Below, one piece after another: positions 57,738 to 64,000 of a stretch of DNA of 64,000 bases. Every line of letters begins with the position of its first letter. Position 1 is the stretch's first letter. Origin of the DNA: Streptomyces coffeae (GTDB lineage Bacteria > Actinomycetota > Actinomycetes > Streptomycetales > Streptomycetaceae); NCBI RefSeq assembly GCF_016741875.1, contig NZ_JAERRF010000012.1:124001-188000 (forward strand), read 5' to 3'. A program made the translations under genes and the position numbers. The notes under the pieces were generated by a model that was not told where the DNA came from, searched no databases, and saw only the letters and a program-made list of their open reading frames with translations.

Positions 57738-59819
57738 ATGGGATTAGTGGCCACCGGCGGCAACGATGACATACCCCTCGCTCTCCTCATCGTCCTGACA
57801 GCCGCGATCCTGCTCGGCCCGGTCGCCTTCGGCCTCTCGGCAGCCTCTCGTCGCCTCCTGGGCATCAGGGTCGGTCCGCTGCGTGCTCTCGGCGCGGGCC
57901 TGGCGGGGGTGGCCGCCATGAGCGCCTGCGGACAGGCGATGGAACACAGTGGCAAGGACCTGGACGCGCTCTCCACCATGCAGATCCCTCTCGCGCTGTT
58001 CGCCGCGATGGCCACGCTGGTGATCCTGGAGGTCTTTCTCCCTTACGGCAGTTGGGCCAGACCGCTGCATGCGGTGCGCGGTTTCGGCGACCGGATGCGC
58101 CGGGCCCGCCGCTACTCCCGGATCAGCCGGATCTTCGTACGGCATGGCCTGGGCCGGCTGCTGCGCGGACGGGCCGGCTGGGACCGGGCGATGCAGCCCG
58201 GCCCGTACGGCGAGAAGTGCGCCCGGTCGGCGCGGCTGACGCTGGAGGAGTGCGGGGGCGCGCTCATCAAGCTCGGCCAGGTGCTCTCCACCCGGCGCGA
58301 TCTGCTGCCCACACACTTCACCGACGAACTGCGCCGACTCCAGAGCGACGTACCACCGGCGCCCTGGCCGGAGGTGGAGGTGGTGCTCCGCGAGGAGCTG
58401 GGCAAGCCGGTCTCGGAGGTCTTCGAGTGGATCGAGCACAAGCCGCTGGCCGCCGCCTCCATCGCCCAGGTGCACCGCGCCCGGCTGCACGGCGGCCCCA
58501 CGGTCGTGGTGAAAGTACAGCGCCCCGGCATCCGCGAGGTCGTCGAGCGGGACCTGGATATCGTGCTCACCGTCAGCCGCAGTCTGGAGAGCCGGGCCCG
58601 CTCCGCCCACGCTCTCGGCCTGCGCGAACTGGGGGACGCTTTCGCCGAGTCCGTGCGCGAGGAACTCGATTTCCGTATCGAGGCGCGCAATTCGGCCGCG
58701 GTGGCGAAGGCGACCGGCGGGCTCGAACTCGACGCGCCGGTCCGTATTCCGCAGGTGTACTACGCATTCACCTCGGCAAGGGTCCTGGTGCAGGAGTGGC
58801 TTGACGGAGTCACCTTCGACCGGGCCGGACCGGCCGCCGACCGGGCCGGCCTCGACCGTGAGAAGCTGGCCCGCACCGCCTTCGGTTCCATGCTCCACCA
58901 GATCCTGCAAGTGGGGGTCTTCCACGCCGATCCCCACCCGGGCAACATGCTGCTGCTGGCGGACGGGAGGATCGGACTGATCGACTTCGGTTCGGTCGGC
59001 CGCATCGACCCCTCGGTGCAGATCGCCATCCAGGAGCTGCTGGTGGCGGTGGATCGCGGTGACCCGGCCGGACTGCACGACACGCTGCTCAGCCTCCTCG
59101 GCACCCGGGCCACCACGCACGAGGAGCTGAACCCGGATCCGCTGCTGCTGGAGCGGGAGTTGGGTCGTTTCATGGCCCGGCATCTGGGCGTGACCGCCCA
59201 GCCCGACACGGAGATGTTCACCGTGCTGTTCCGTATGTTCGCCCGGTTCCGACTCGCGGTGCCGCCCGAGGTCGCCGCGGTGTTCCGGGCCCTGGCCACC
59301 ATCGAGGGCACCCTCACCCAGGTCGCTCCGGGCTTCAACCTCCTCGAGGAGGCACGGGGGTTCGCCCTCGGGCTGCGGGCGGACCGGCTGACGTACGGAC
59401 CCTCGCCGGGGCACGGTGGCGCTGCTACCGGCGGCTTCGCTCCGTCATCCATGTCGTCCGTGCTGCACATCGCCGCCCAGGAAGTGATGTCGGTGCTGCC
59501 GATGCTGCGCCGACTGCCGCGGCGGGCCGAGCGCATCAGCGCCTCACTGGAGGAGGGCAGGCTGGGCGTACGGGTCAGGCTGCTCTCGGACGCACGGGAG
59601 CGGCGGTTCGTCTCCGGTCTGATCCACCAGGTGACGGTCACCCTGCTGGCCACCTGCACCGGCCTGATGGGCGTGATGCTGGTGGTGTTCGGTACCGGCA
59701 AGGGTCCCAGGGTGTCGCAGCAGCTGGAGCTGTACCCGCTGCTCGGCTACCACGTGCTCGCGGTGAGCGCGATCCTCATGCTCAGGGCCCTCTACACCGC
59801 GATGCGCCGGCCCCTGTGA
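57738..59819 (+). CDS. ABC1/AarF (UbiB-family) atypical kinase
   Basis: A 693-residue membrane-bound atypical kinase. Two or three hydrophobic helices lie in the first 110 residues. The kinase-like domain follows with the family's KxGQ motif in LIKLGQVLSTRRDLLP, AAASIAQVHRA, VVVKVQRPG and the metal-binding HADPHPGN, then IDFGSVG. Two hydrophobic helices close the C-terminus. UbiB relatives aid quinone or lipid metabolism in membranes; the role in actinomycetes is unknown. ATG at 57738 follows GAGGGAG. Codon 3 is TTA (57744-57746), which suggests bldA-dependent expression. Confidence 0.9.
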   Translation: MGLVATGGNDDIPLALLIVLTAAILLGPVAFGLSAASRRLLGIRVGPLRALGAGLAGVAAMSACGQAMEHSGKDLDALSTMQIPLALFAAMATLVILEVFLPYGSWARPLHAVRGFGDRMRRARRYSRISRIFVRHGLGRLLRGRAGWDRAMQPGPYGEKCARSARLTLEECGGALIKLGQVLSTRRDLLPTHFTDELRRLQSDVPPAPWPEVEVVLREELGKPVSEVFEWIEHKPLAAASIAQVHRARLHGGPTVVVKVQRPGIREVVERDLDIVLTVSRSLESRARSAHALGLRELGDAFAESVREELDFRIEARNSAAVAKATGGLELDAPVRIPQVYYAFTSARVLVQEWLDGVTFDRAGPAADRAGLDREKLARTAFGSMLHQILQVGVFHADPHPGNMLLLADGRIGLIDFGSVGRIDPSVQIAIQELLVAVDRGDPAGLHDTLLSLLGTRATTHEELNPDPLLLERELGRFMARHLGVTAQPDTEMFTVLFRMFARFRLAVPPEVAAVFRALATIEGTLTQVAPGFNLLEEARGFALGLRADRLTYGPSPGHGGAATGGFAPSSMSSVLHIAAQEVMSVLPMLRRLPRRAERISASLEEGRLGVRVRLLSDARERRFVSGLIHQVTVTLLATCTGLMGVMLVVFGTGKGPRVSQQLELYPLLGYHVLAVSAILMLRALYTAMRRPL

Positions 59820-59850
59820 CCGGCGCCCCATGCGGCTCCTCACCGAGCTT

Positions 59851-59898
59851 CGCCGCGCGGGCGGCCGAAGGCACCATCTTTCGGCCGCCCGCGCGGCG
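59851..59898. terminator. Strong terminator hairpin
   Basis: Perfect 19-bp GC-rich arms around a 10-base loop, starting 31 bp after the kinase stop. There is no U-tract, as is usual in Streptomyces. It is among the most stable hairpins in the window. Confidence 0.8.
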
Positions 59899-59973
59899 AT
59901 CGGGAACGCGAAGGTGCAGCTTCCTGCACCGCCCATTGCCCTCGTACTCCAAGTGAGCTGATATGGAGTGGAA

Positions 59974-60013
59974 TTCAAGCGATTCCAGCTCTACAGAGCT
60001 GGAATCGCTTGAA
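59974..60013. promoter_or_regulatory. 40-bp near-perfect palindrome before the LysR-like gene
   Basis: Two exact 19-base arms (TTCAAGCGATTCCAGCTCT and its complement) are separated by only AC. It ends 34 bp before the ATG of the HTH-only regulator. The moderate GC content and position favour an operator bound by that protein over a terminator, though as RNA it would also fold. Confidence 0.75.
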
Positions 60014-60047
60014 CTCGCTTGTGTTTCACAGAGAGACAGGGGGAGTG

Positions 60048-60305
60048 ATGCACGAACGTGAGTTTCGGGCGTTTGTTTCCGTGGCCGAGATCGGGCGCAT
60101 GGACCAGGCGGCGAGAGTGCTGGGGTATTCGCAACCTGCCATCAGCTACCAGATCAAGTGCCTGGAGCAGATACTGGGAACGAAACTCTTCACTCGTGAT
60201 TCCACCGGGGTGAGACTCACCAGGGAAGGCCGCATGATCCTTCCGTCCGCCCGGGCCGTACTCGCCCTGATCGAGAGCATGAAGGTTGTCTGCGCGCCGA
60301 CGTGA
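60048..60305 (+). CDS. HTH-only LysR-type regulator
   Basis: An 85-residue protein that is just the LysR winged helix-turn-helix: REFRAFVSVAEIGRMDQAARVLGYSQPAIS (the line of recognition helices), then QIKCLEQILGTKLFTRD and LTREG. The roughly 200-residue effector domain is absent and no continuation is seen downstream in any frame. ATG at 60048 follows GGGGGAG, and a 40-bp palindrome lies just upstream, so it is probably expressed and autoregulated rather than a dead fragment. Targets are unknown; nearby are the Hpg operon and the kinase. Confidence 0.75.
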   Translation: MHEREFRAFVSVAEIGRMDQAARVLGYSQPAISYQIKCLEQILGTKLFTRDSTGVRLTREGRMILPSARAVLALIESMKVVCAPT

Positions 60306-60723
60306 CGGACCGGCTTCGGGGCCGTTCCCGGTGCGTGGCATTTCGAATCGGCAGCTTCCTGCCATATTCCTTGCGGTGAGCGGTGCCCGGCCCGGTACGT
60401 TTCCGTGAAATCTTCGATGCCCCTACGTGACCCTCGGCGACCACGGGCGCGGGGCGAGTGATGGCGGCGGCCACCGCTCCGGCCGGAGCGGTGGCAAGGG
60501 TTCGAGCGGAGCCCACCAGCTGTGATGCGCGATGCGCGGCCGAGTCCCCACACCGACTGCGAACAGAGCGGCTTACATCCGCGCAACGCAGCATTCAGTT
60601 CTTCTCATTGCAATCTCTCGAACGCGGAGCCCAAGTGGCTGCCCTCAGACCTTGTCTGTGGTGATTCCCCGGTGTTTAGGGCCGAGTTGAATTCGGTGAC
60701 AGTGCCAGGAAGGGGAGAATTCG
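60306..60723. other. Intergenic region with a 24-bp palindrome
   Basis: No gene is supported. A loopless palindrome with 12-bp arms (60471-60494) is present. The sequence looks like decayed DNA between the LysR-like gene and the MbtH remnant. Confidence 0.4.
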
Positions 60724-60827
60724 ATGGTCAATCCGCTGAGGGCCAGCATTCCATCTGGCCCGTTTTCGCCGAGATTCCGGACGACTGGGAAGCGGTGCAG
60801 GGCGCGGCCGCCCGTCAGGAGTGCCGG
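60724..60827 (+). pseudogene. Degraded MbtH-like gene
   Basis: A good ribosome site (AGGGGAGA) precedes ATG at 60724, which opens MVNP, like the MbtH start. Straight after it, in another frame, comes EGQHSIWPVFAEIPDDW and then AARQEC, the central MbtH core. About 13 codons (the FDDxxGxFLVLVN part) have been deleted with a frameshift, and the conserved C-terminal WTDxRPxSL is lost. It cannot make a working protein. It lies 3.3 kb past the Hpg operon and points to an NRPS locus that once stood here. Confidence 0.75.
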
Positions 60828-60908
60828 GGACCGGTGGCATTGTTCGCGACGGGTCCGGGACCCGTCCCGCGGTGCGCACGTACGGTCCGGGGCACCGGGC
60901 GCGGGTGC

Positions 60909-61322
60909 CTAGGCGATCCGGTGCTCCAGCCGCCGGGATTCAAGGACGTACGCCAGTGTGTTGAGGACCAGCATGGTCCCGGCGAGGACCGGCTGAATGG
61001 GTGGCACCCAGTCGCCGTCGACGAGGGCGGTGCCGGGGTAGAGGATCGCCGACAGCTGGGTGATCCAGTACAGCGACTCGGTCACCACGATCACCTGGAC
61101 CAGGGAGCGCGTCCAGACGCCTCGGTGCACCCACAGCAGATACAGGCCCAGCAGGCCGAGCGCGGCGCCCATGCTCATGGTCTGGGCGTTGTGGAACTTC
61201 GCGTGCGGAGGCCAGTTGGGGTTGTAGATGTGGGTATCGTTCCAGTCCGCGAGGTAGGCACCGGTCAGGGTGACCAGTGAGGTGAGGGTCAGCAGAACTT
61301 TTCCAGTGGTGATCCTGGGCAT
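60909..61322 (-). CDS. Small four-helix membrane protein (DUF6640-like)
   Basis: A 137-residue membrane protein with about four hydrophobic helices (VLLTLTSLVTLTGAYLAD, AALGLLGLYLLWV, LVQVIVVTESLYWITQLSAIL and VLAGTMLVLNTLAYVL) and a conserved-looking DWNDTHIYNPNWPPHAKFH segment between the first two. It resembles a family I recall as DUF6640; the function is unknown. ATG at 61322 follows GGAG. It probably forms an operon with the luciferase-family gene 94 bp upstream, which is divergent from an HxlR regulator. Confidence 0.75.
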   Translation of the reverse strand: MPRITTGKVLLTLTSLVTLTGAYLADWNDTHIYNPNWPPHAKFHNAQTMSMGAALGLLGLYLLWVHRGVWTRSLVQVIVVTESLYWITQLSAILYPGTALVDGDWVPPIQPVLAGTMLVLNTLAYVLESRRLEHRIA

Positions 61323-61416
61323 GGGGTTTCTCCGCGAGGTGTGAGTGGTGTGAAGGGAACGCGGGGCGGTTCTCCGCGGCACGCGCCGGTGTTTTCGGCG
61401 CGGGTGGGGAGAGCGG

Positions 61417-61905
61417 TCAGACCGCGGCGGACCCGGCGGTCGGTGCATGACCCGTGGCGTACCGGTAGGAAGCGGCGATGACCTTCTTGGCCACTTCCAG
61501 TTCGGCTTCGTCGCGCGGCGCGTAGAACATCACGACATTGGCGCCACGGTCGTAGAGCGGGTGCTTCTCGCCCCACCCGGAGGCCAGGAATGCCGCGTGG
61601 TCGGCCGGATCCAGGGCCAGGTGCAGACTGCCATCGGCGTGCAGATGCACGAACTCCGCGTCCCCGCGTGGCAGGAACAGCCGGGCGCCGCCGGCCGGGG
61701 CGACATCGCTGAGGAACACCGCCCAGGTGCTGGGGACGGAGATCTCGCTGCGGCCCGGGGCGGTACCGGGGAGCGCGGTGGACATCCACTGCCGCAGCGC
61801 TTCCTTGATCTGCGCCGGGCTGGTCTGGGTGAGCTGGAGATGCGGGACCTCGGGCCCGGTCTCGGGCCGGTCACCCGCACGTACGGGCAGCGCCGGGAAC
61901 ATCAT
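61417..61905 (-). CDS. Luciferase-family (DUF5519) protein
   Basis: A 162-residue alpha/beta protein. HLQLTQTSPAQIKEALRQW, VHLHADGSLHLAL and SGWGEKHPL, with a final FYAPRDEAELEVAKKVI, match small proteins annotated as luciferase domain-containing (DUF5519). They are not flavin luciferases and their function is unknown; HADGSLHL and GWGEKHP are the family hallmarks. Two ATG codons in a row (61905, 61902) follow GAAGGAGG. It is transcribed away from the HxlR regulator, which probably controls it. Confidence 0.75.
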   Translation of the reverse strand: MMFPALPVRAGDRPETGPEVPHLQLTQTSPAQIKEALRQWMSTALPGTAPGRSEISVPSTWAVFLSDVAPAGGARLFLPRGDAEFVHLHADGSLHLALDPADHAAFLASGWGEKHPLYDRGANVVMFYAPRDEAELEVAKKVIAASYRYATGHAPTAGSAAV

Positions 61906-61989
61906 CGTGGTGCCTCCTTCGGTGGAGCGGTCCGGCTCTCTGCCGGGCCGCTTGCTGACACCACCACGCTAGTATCCTTCGTATAGTGG

Positions 61990-62003
61990 TTTCCTTCAGG
62001 AAA
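61990..62003. promoter_or_regulatory. Operator candidate for the HxlR regulator
   Basis: TTTCCT and AGGAAA form a perfect 6-bp inverted repeat in the divergent region. An AT-richer stretch with AGTATCC and GTATAGT lies beside it, where the promoter of the minus-strand genes should be. Confidence 0.4.
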
Positions 62004-62060
62004 GTGCCCCCCTGCCCGCTGAGTATGGAGAGGGCGGACGAGAGCGAAGGGAAAGATGCC

Positions 62061-62444
62061 GTGACCGACCCGGCGCGGGAGGCGTGCCCGATCAATCCGG
62101 TGGTGGAGCTGATCTTCAGCCGCTGGACCACCCCGATCCTGTGGGCCCTCGAACACCACGGGCGCTCGCGCTTCAACGAACTCCAGCGGCTCCTGCCGAC
62201 GATCACCCCGAAGGTGCTCACCCAGCGCCTGCGCCAGCTGGAACGCGACGGCCTGATCATCCGCACGTACCACGCCGAGATCCCGCCGAGGGTCGAGTAC
62301 ACCATCAGCGACCTGGGCCGCACCCTCGTCCCCGTCTTCGATGTCATCGCCGACTGGTCCGACGCCCACCTGCCGCAGGTGGCCACCGCCCGTCAGGCCT
62401 ATGACACGGCCCGCGCGGAGGAAGCGGCCTGGGCGGAGGGCTGA
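62061..62444 (+). CDS. HxlR-family winged-helix regulator
   Basis: A 127-residue HxlR/MarR-like regulator. The N-terminal Cys (ACPINPVVELIFSRWTTPILWAL) is at the position that senses redox or electrophiles in many HxlR members, followed by RFNELQRLLPTITPKVLTQRLRQLERDGLI and the wing. GTG at 62061 is chosen for GAAGGGAAAG upstream; ATG at 62025 has no ribosome site. It is divergent from the luciferase-family/DUF6640-like pair and probably represses it and itself. Confidence 0.85.
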   Translation: MTDPAREACPINPVVELIFSRWTTPILWALEHHGRSRFNELQRLLPTITPKVLTQRLRQLERDGLIIRTYHAEIPPRVEYTISDLGRTLVPVFDVIADWSDAHLPQVATARQAYDTARAEEAAWAEG

Positions 62445-62484
62445 GGAGGACATCCGTTGCCGCTCGGCATGCTCTGGGCCAAGC

Positions 62485-62961
62485 TCAGAAGGCCATCATG
62501 AACAGCTTCACCGACAGGATCGCCACCCCCACCACCACGAAGAGCGCCCCGAACCCGATCGCGGACCAGTAGTGGCCGAGGCTCATGCCCTCGGACGGAA
62601 GCGTCGAGTGGGAGGGGTCCGCCGGGTCGTAGACCACCGCGACCCGGGTACCGGGGCGAACGGTCTTGTCGAGGGGGCGGGCCATGTTGCCCTTGGTTTC
62701 CCTGGGTTGGTTGTCGGCTGTGGTCCAGGCGACGACCGGGGCGTACACGGTGGTTCCCCGGCTTCGCAGCGTGGTCGTCGACTCCGAGCCGTGGCCGCTC
62801 AGCTGCCGGGATTCCAAGCGGCTCACCACACCCTCCGTCCTCACGCCCCGCTGGAGCAGACTCCGAACCTGCCGGAGGGCGAGGAACATCAGCAGGCAGA
62901 AGACGCCGCCGACCAGTATGAACACCGCTGACAGGATCCAAGGGACAACAGAAGGGGACAT
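62485..62961 (-). CDS. DUF3592 membrane protein
   Basis: A 158-residue protein with a hydrophobic helix at each end (VPWILSAVFILVGGVFCLLM and ALFVVVGVAILSVKLFMM) and a beta-rich middle (EGVVSRLESR, APVVAWTT, GTRVAVVYDPADPSHS), the DUF3592 layout. Function unknown. ATG at 62961 is the first family-like start; an upstream extension is Arg/Pro-rich noise. It is convergent with the HxlR gene. Confidence 0.82.
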   Translation of the reverse strand: MSPSVVPWILSAVFILVGGVFCLLMFLALRQVRSLLQRGVRTEGVVSRLESRQLSGHGSESTTTLRSRGTTVYAPVVAWTTADNQPRETKGNMARPLDKTVRPGTRVAVVYDPADPSHSTLPSEGMSLGHYWSAIGFGALFVVVGVAILSVKLFMMAF

Positions 62962-63088
62962 GGCCCGGAGCCTATCGCCGGGCGGCCCCGGCTCCGGCTC
63001 CACGGAAACGCACCGCTTGTTCGCGGTGGGCACGCGTCATCGGCCGGCCCGGCACGGGAGTTGTCCATCCACGTGGCGCAAGCCGCTT

Positions 63089-63625
63089 TCATCCGGCCAC
63101 GGTCTCCGCAAGGTACGCGATGCTCCCGACAGCCGTCCCATACCCGGGGACGGCAAGCAGCGGCCAGGGCACGGGGCGCGGCACGAGCACCCGCACATGG
63201 AAGCCGAAGTCCCGGTACTCTGGCATGCCTTCCGTGCCGGGCAGCACCATGAAGCGAGGCTGGATCGTGCAGAACAGCCACCAGTCCAGCACCAGCAGGT
63301 CGAAGAGGATGAGGGCCAGGAAGCAGATCGTGCCCAGCGCAAACGGCGGCCAGAAACCGAGCGCACCGTCCGAACGCCGGTGCAGCGCCCAGACGCCGGC
63401 CACCGGCACGGCGATGAACGCCAGCAGGTTCACCGTGCCTGCTGCGGCCGCCGCTCGCTTGCCCCGCGCGCTCTGCGTGCCGTACCGCTCCTGTATCGCC
63501 TGTGGATAGTCCGCGACCAGAGCGTCGGGGGCCACCAGCAGTGAGCCGATGACGCTTCCGCTGAACAGTGTCACAAGAACCGTGGCGCAACCCAGGCTGA
63601 TTCCCAGTAACTCCCAAACACTCAT
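63089..63625 (-). CDS. Membrane protein under a likely iron box
   Basis: A 178-residue membrane protein with about four hydrophobic segments (LLGISLGCATVLVTLFSGSVIGSLLV region, AGTVNLLAFIAVPVAGVWAL, FALGTICFLALILFDLLVLDWWLF, and the C-terminal part). FSGSVIGSLL and LDWWLFCTIQPRF look family-specific, but I cannot name the family. ATG at 63625 has no ribosome site; a TACCCT hexamer (63638 to 63633) ends 7 bases before it, so the mRNA may be leaderless. A DtxR/IdeR-type iron box covers the promoter spacer, which suggests repression by iron. Confidence 0.75.
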   Translation of the reverse strand: MSVWELLGISLGCATVLVTLFSGSVIGSLLVAPDALVADYPQAIQERYGTQSARGKRAAAAAGTVNLLAFIAVPVAGVWALHRRSDGALGFWPPFALGTICFLALILFDLLVLDWWLFCTIQPRFMVLPGTEGMPEYRDFGFHVRVLVPRPVPWPLLAVPGYGTAVGSIAYLAETVAG

Positions 63626-63641
63626 GGGTCGGAGGGTACAG

Positions 63642-63660
63642 CAAGGTTAGGGTCGCCTAA
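63642..63660. promoter_or_regulatory. Iron box (DmdR1/IdeR-type)
   Basis: GGTTAGGGTCGCCTAA within the 19-mer matches 14 of 19 positions of the Streptomyces iron-box consensus as I remember it, with both TTAGG/CCTAA half-sites. It sits directly upstream of the putative -10 of the membrane gene that starts at 63625. Confidence 0.55.
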
Positions 63661-63877
63661 CTTGCCCCTCGAGGGTGGGCAGCGCGTCGGCGGCTTGTTG
63701 GCCTTGGGCGCTGAGGGCGGTGCTGCCGGTGGGGCGGTGGTCGCCCCGGCGGGTGCTGGAGGGCTCACCCGGGCTCAGTGGTTCTGGCCGAGTCCGGGGT
63801 CTTGCCGGGGAGCCCGTGGGGTGACTTCCGCTCGCGCGACCGGTCGAGGGCAGGGAGCCGCATGGCACGGCGGTGGC

Positions 63878-64000
63878 TCAGCCGGGCAGCAGCAGACCGA
63901 CCGCCAGCGCCGCGACCACCACCGCGGAGGCCAGGGCGGTAACGGCCCGCCCCCGTGGGCCGGTCAGCGTTCTGCCCAGTGTGGCTCCACCCGCGGCCAG
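63878..64000 (-). CDS. Membrane protein C-terminus, cut by the window end
   Basis: The last 40 codons of a minus-strand gene run off the right edge. The peptide ends with a hydrophobic helix (TALASAVVVAALAVGLLLPG) after a basic loop (GRTLTGPRGRA), like the end of a LysE-type exporter or another small integral membrane protein. The rest lies outside the window, so the family cannot be fixed. Confidence 0.5.
   Translation of the reverse strand: MAAGGATLGRTLTGPRGRAVTALASAVVVAALAVGLLLPG

Noticed and set aside
60471..60494. The 24-bp palindrome as an operator of a lost gene
   Set aside because: GC-rich loopless palindromes are frequent in such DNA and no start of transcription or gene follows closely.

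Overview
The window is high-GC actinomycete DNA, almost certainly Streptomyces. Signs are strong third-position GC bias, GTG starts, 4-bp ATGA/GTGA gene overlaps, rare TTA leucine codons, twin-arginine and lipoprotein secretion signals, and a carbohydrate ABC transporter without its own ATPase. No rRNA, tRNA, CRISPR array, insertion sequence or replication origin was seen.

Region 1 (368-23,425) is one biosynthetic gene cluster on the + strand, closed by a strong hairpin. It encodes a stand-alone adenylation enzyme and carrier protein, paralogues of five tryptophan-pathway enzymes (TrpD, TrpA, TrpB2, TrpF, TrpC), an ectoine-synthase-like cupin, an acyl-CoA-dehydrogenase-like flavoenzyme, a transglutaminase-like protein, a UbiD-like decarboxylase, and a three-module NRPS with a thioesterase (A-T-C-A-T-C-A-T-TE). 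MbtH, an MFS exporter, a luciferase-like monooxygenase and an FMN reductase follow. The set lacks anthranilate synthase, and its TrpD has lost residues that line the anthranilate and phosphoribosyl pocket. I infer that an unusual amino-carboxylate made on the carrier protein goes through a copied TrpD-F-C-A-B route to a tryptophan analogue, which the NRPS joins to Ser and Gly. Plain L-Trp supply is the alternative. This is the best candidate for an undescribed system.

Region 2 (23.4-30.0 kb) holds a one-helix peptide, a P450 with an atypical I-helix, a methyltransferase, a YiaA-like membrane protein, a STAND ATPase with TPRs and a CDP-glycerol-transferase-like protein preceded by a heptanucleotide tandem repeat. 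Region 3 (30.2-45.4 kb) is carbohydrate use and signalling: secreted GH95 and GH59 glycosidases, an orphan binding lipoprotein, a SpoIIE-type phosphatase, a sugar ABC transporter, a class V aminotransferase-like enzyme and a GntR/FCD regulator. The same palindrome, CATCNGATG, lies in front of both the glycosidases and the regulator/transporter, which suggests one regulon.

Region 4 (45.7-52.1 kb) has a compact Mrp/Mnh-type antiporter operon, a UdgX DNA-repair enzyme, an NAD(P)-binding protein and a cupin. Region 5 (52.4-60.9 kb) has a complete 4-hydroxyphenylglycine supply operon (HmaS, an Hmo-HpgT fusion, prephenate dehydrogenase). On one side lies a broken type II thioesterase; a broken MbtH lies on the other side, beyond a UbiB-family kinase and an HTH-only LysR gene with a 40-bp palindrome. 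This looks like the remains of a second NRPS locus.

Region 6 (60.9-64.0 kb) has small membrane proteins, a luciferase-family protein divergent from an HxlR regulator, a DUF3592 protein, a membrane gene under a likely iron box, and the cut-off end of one more membrane protein.
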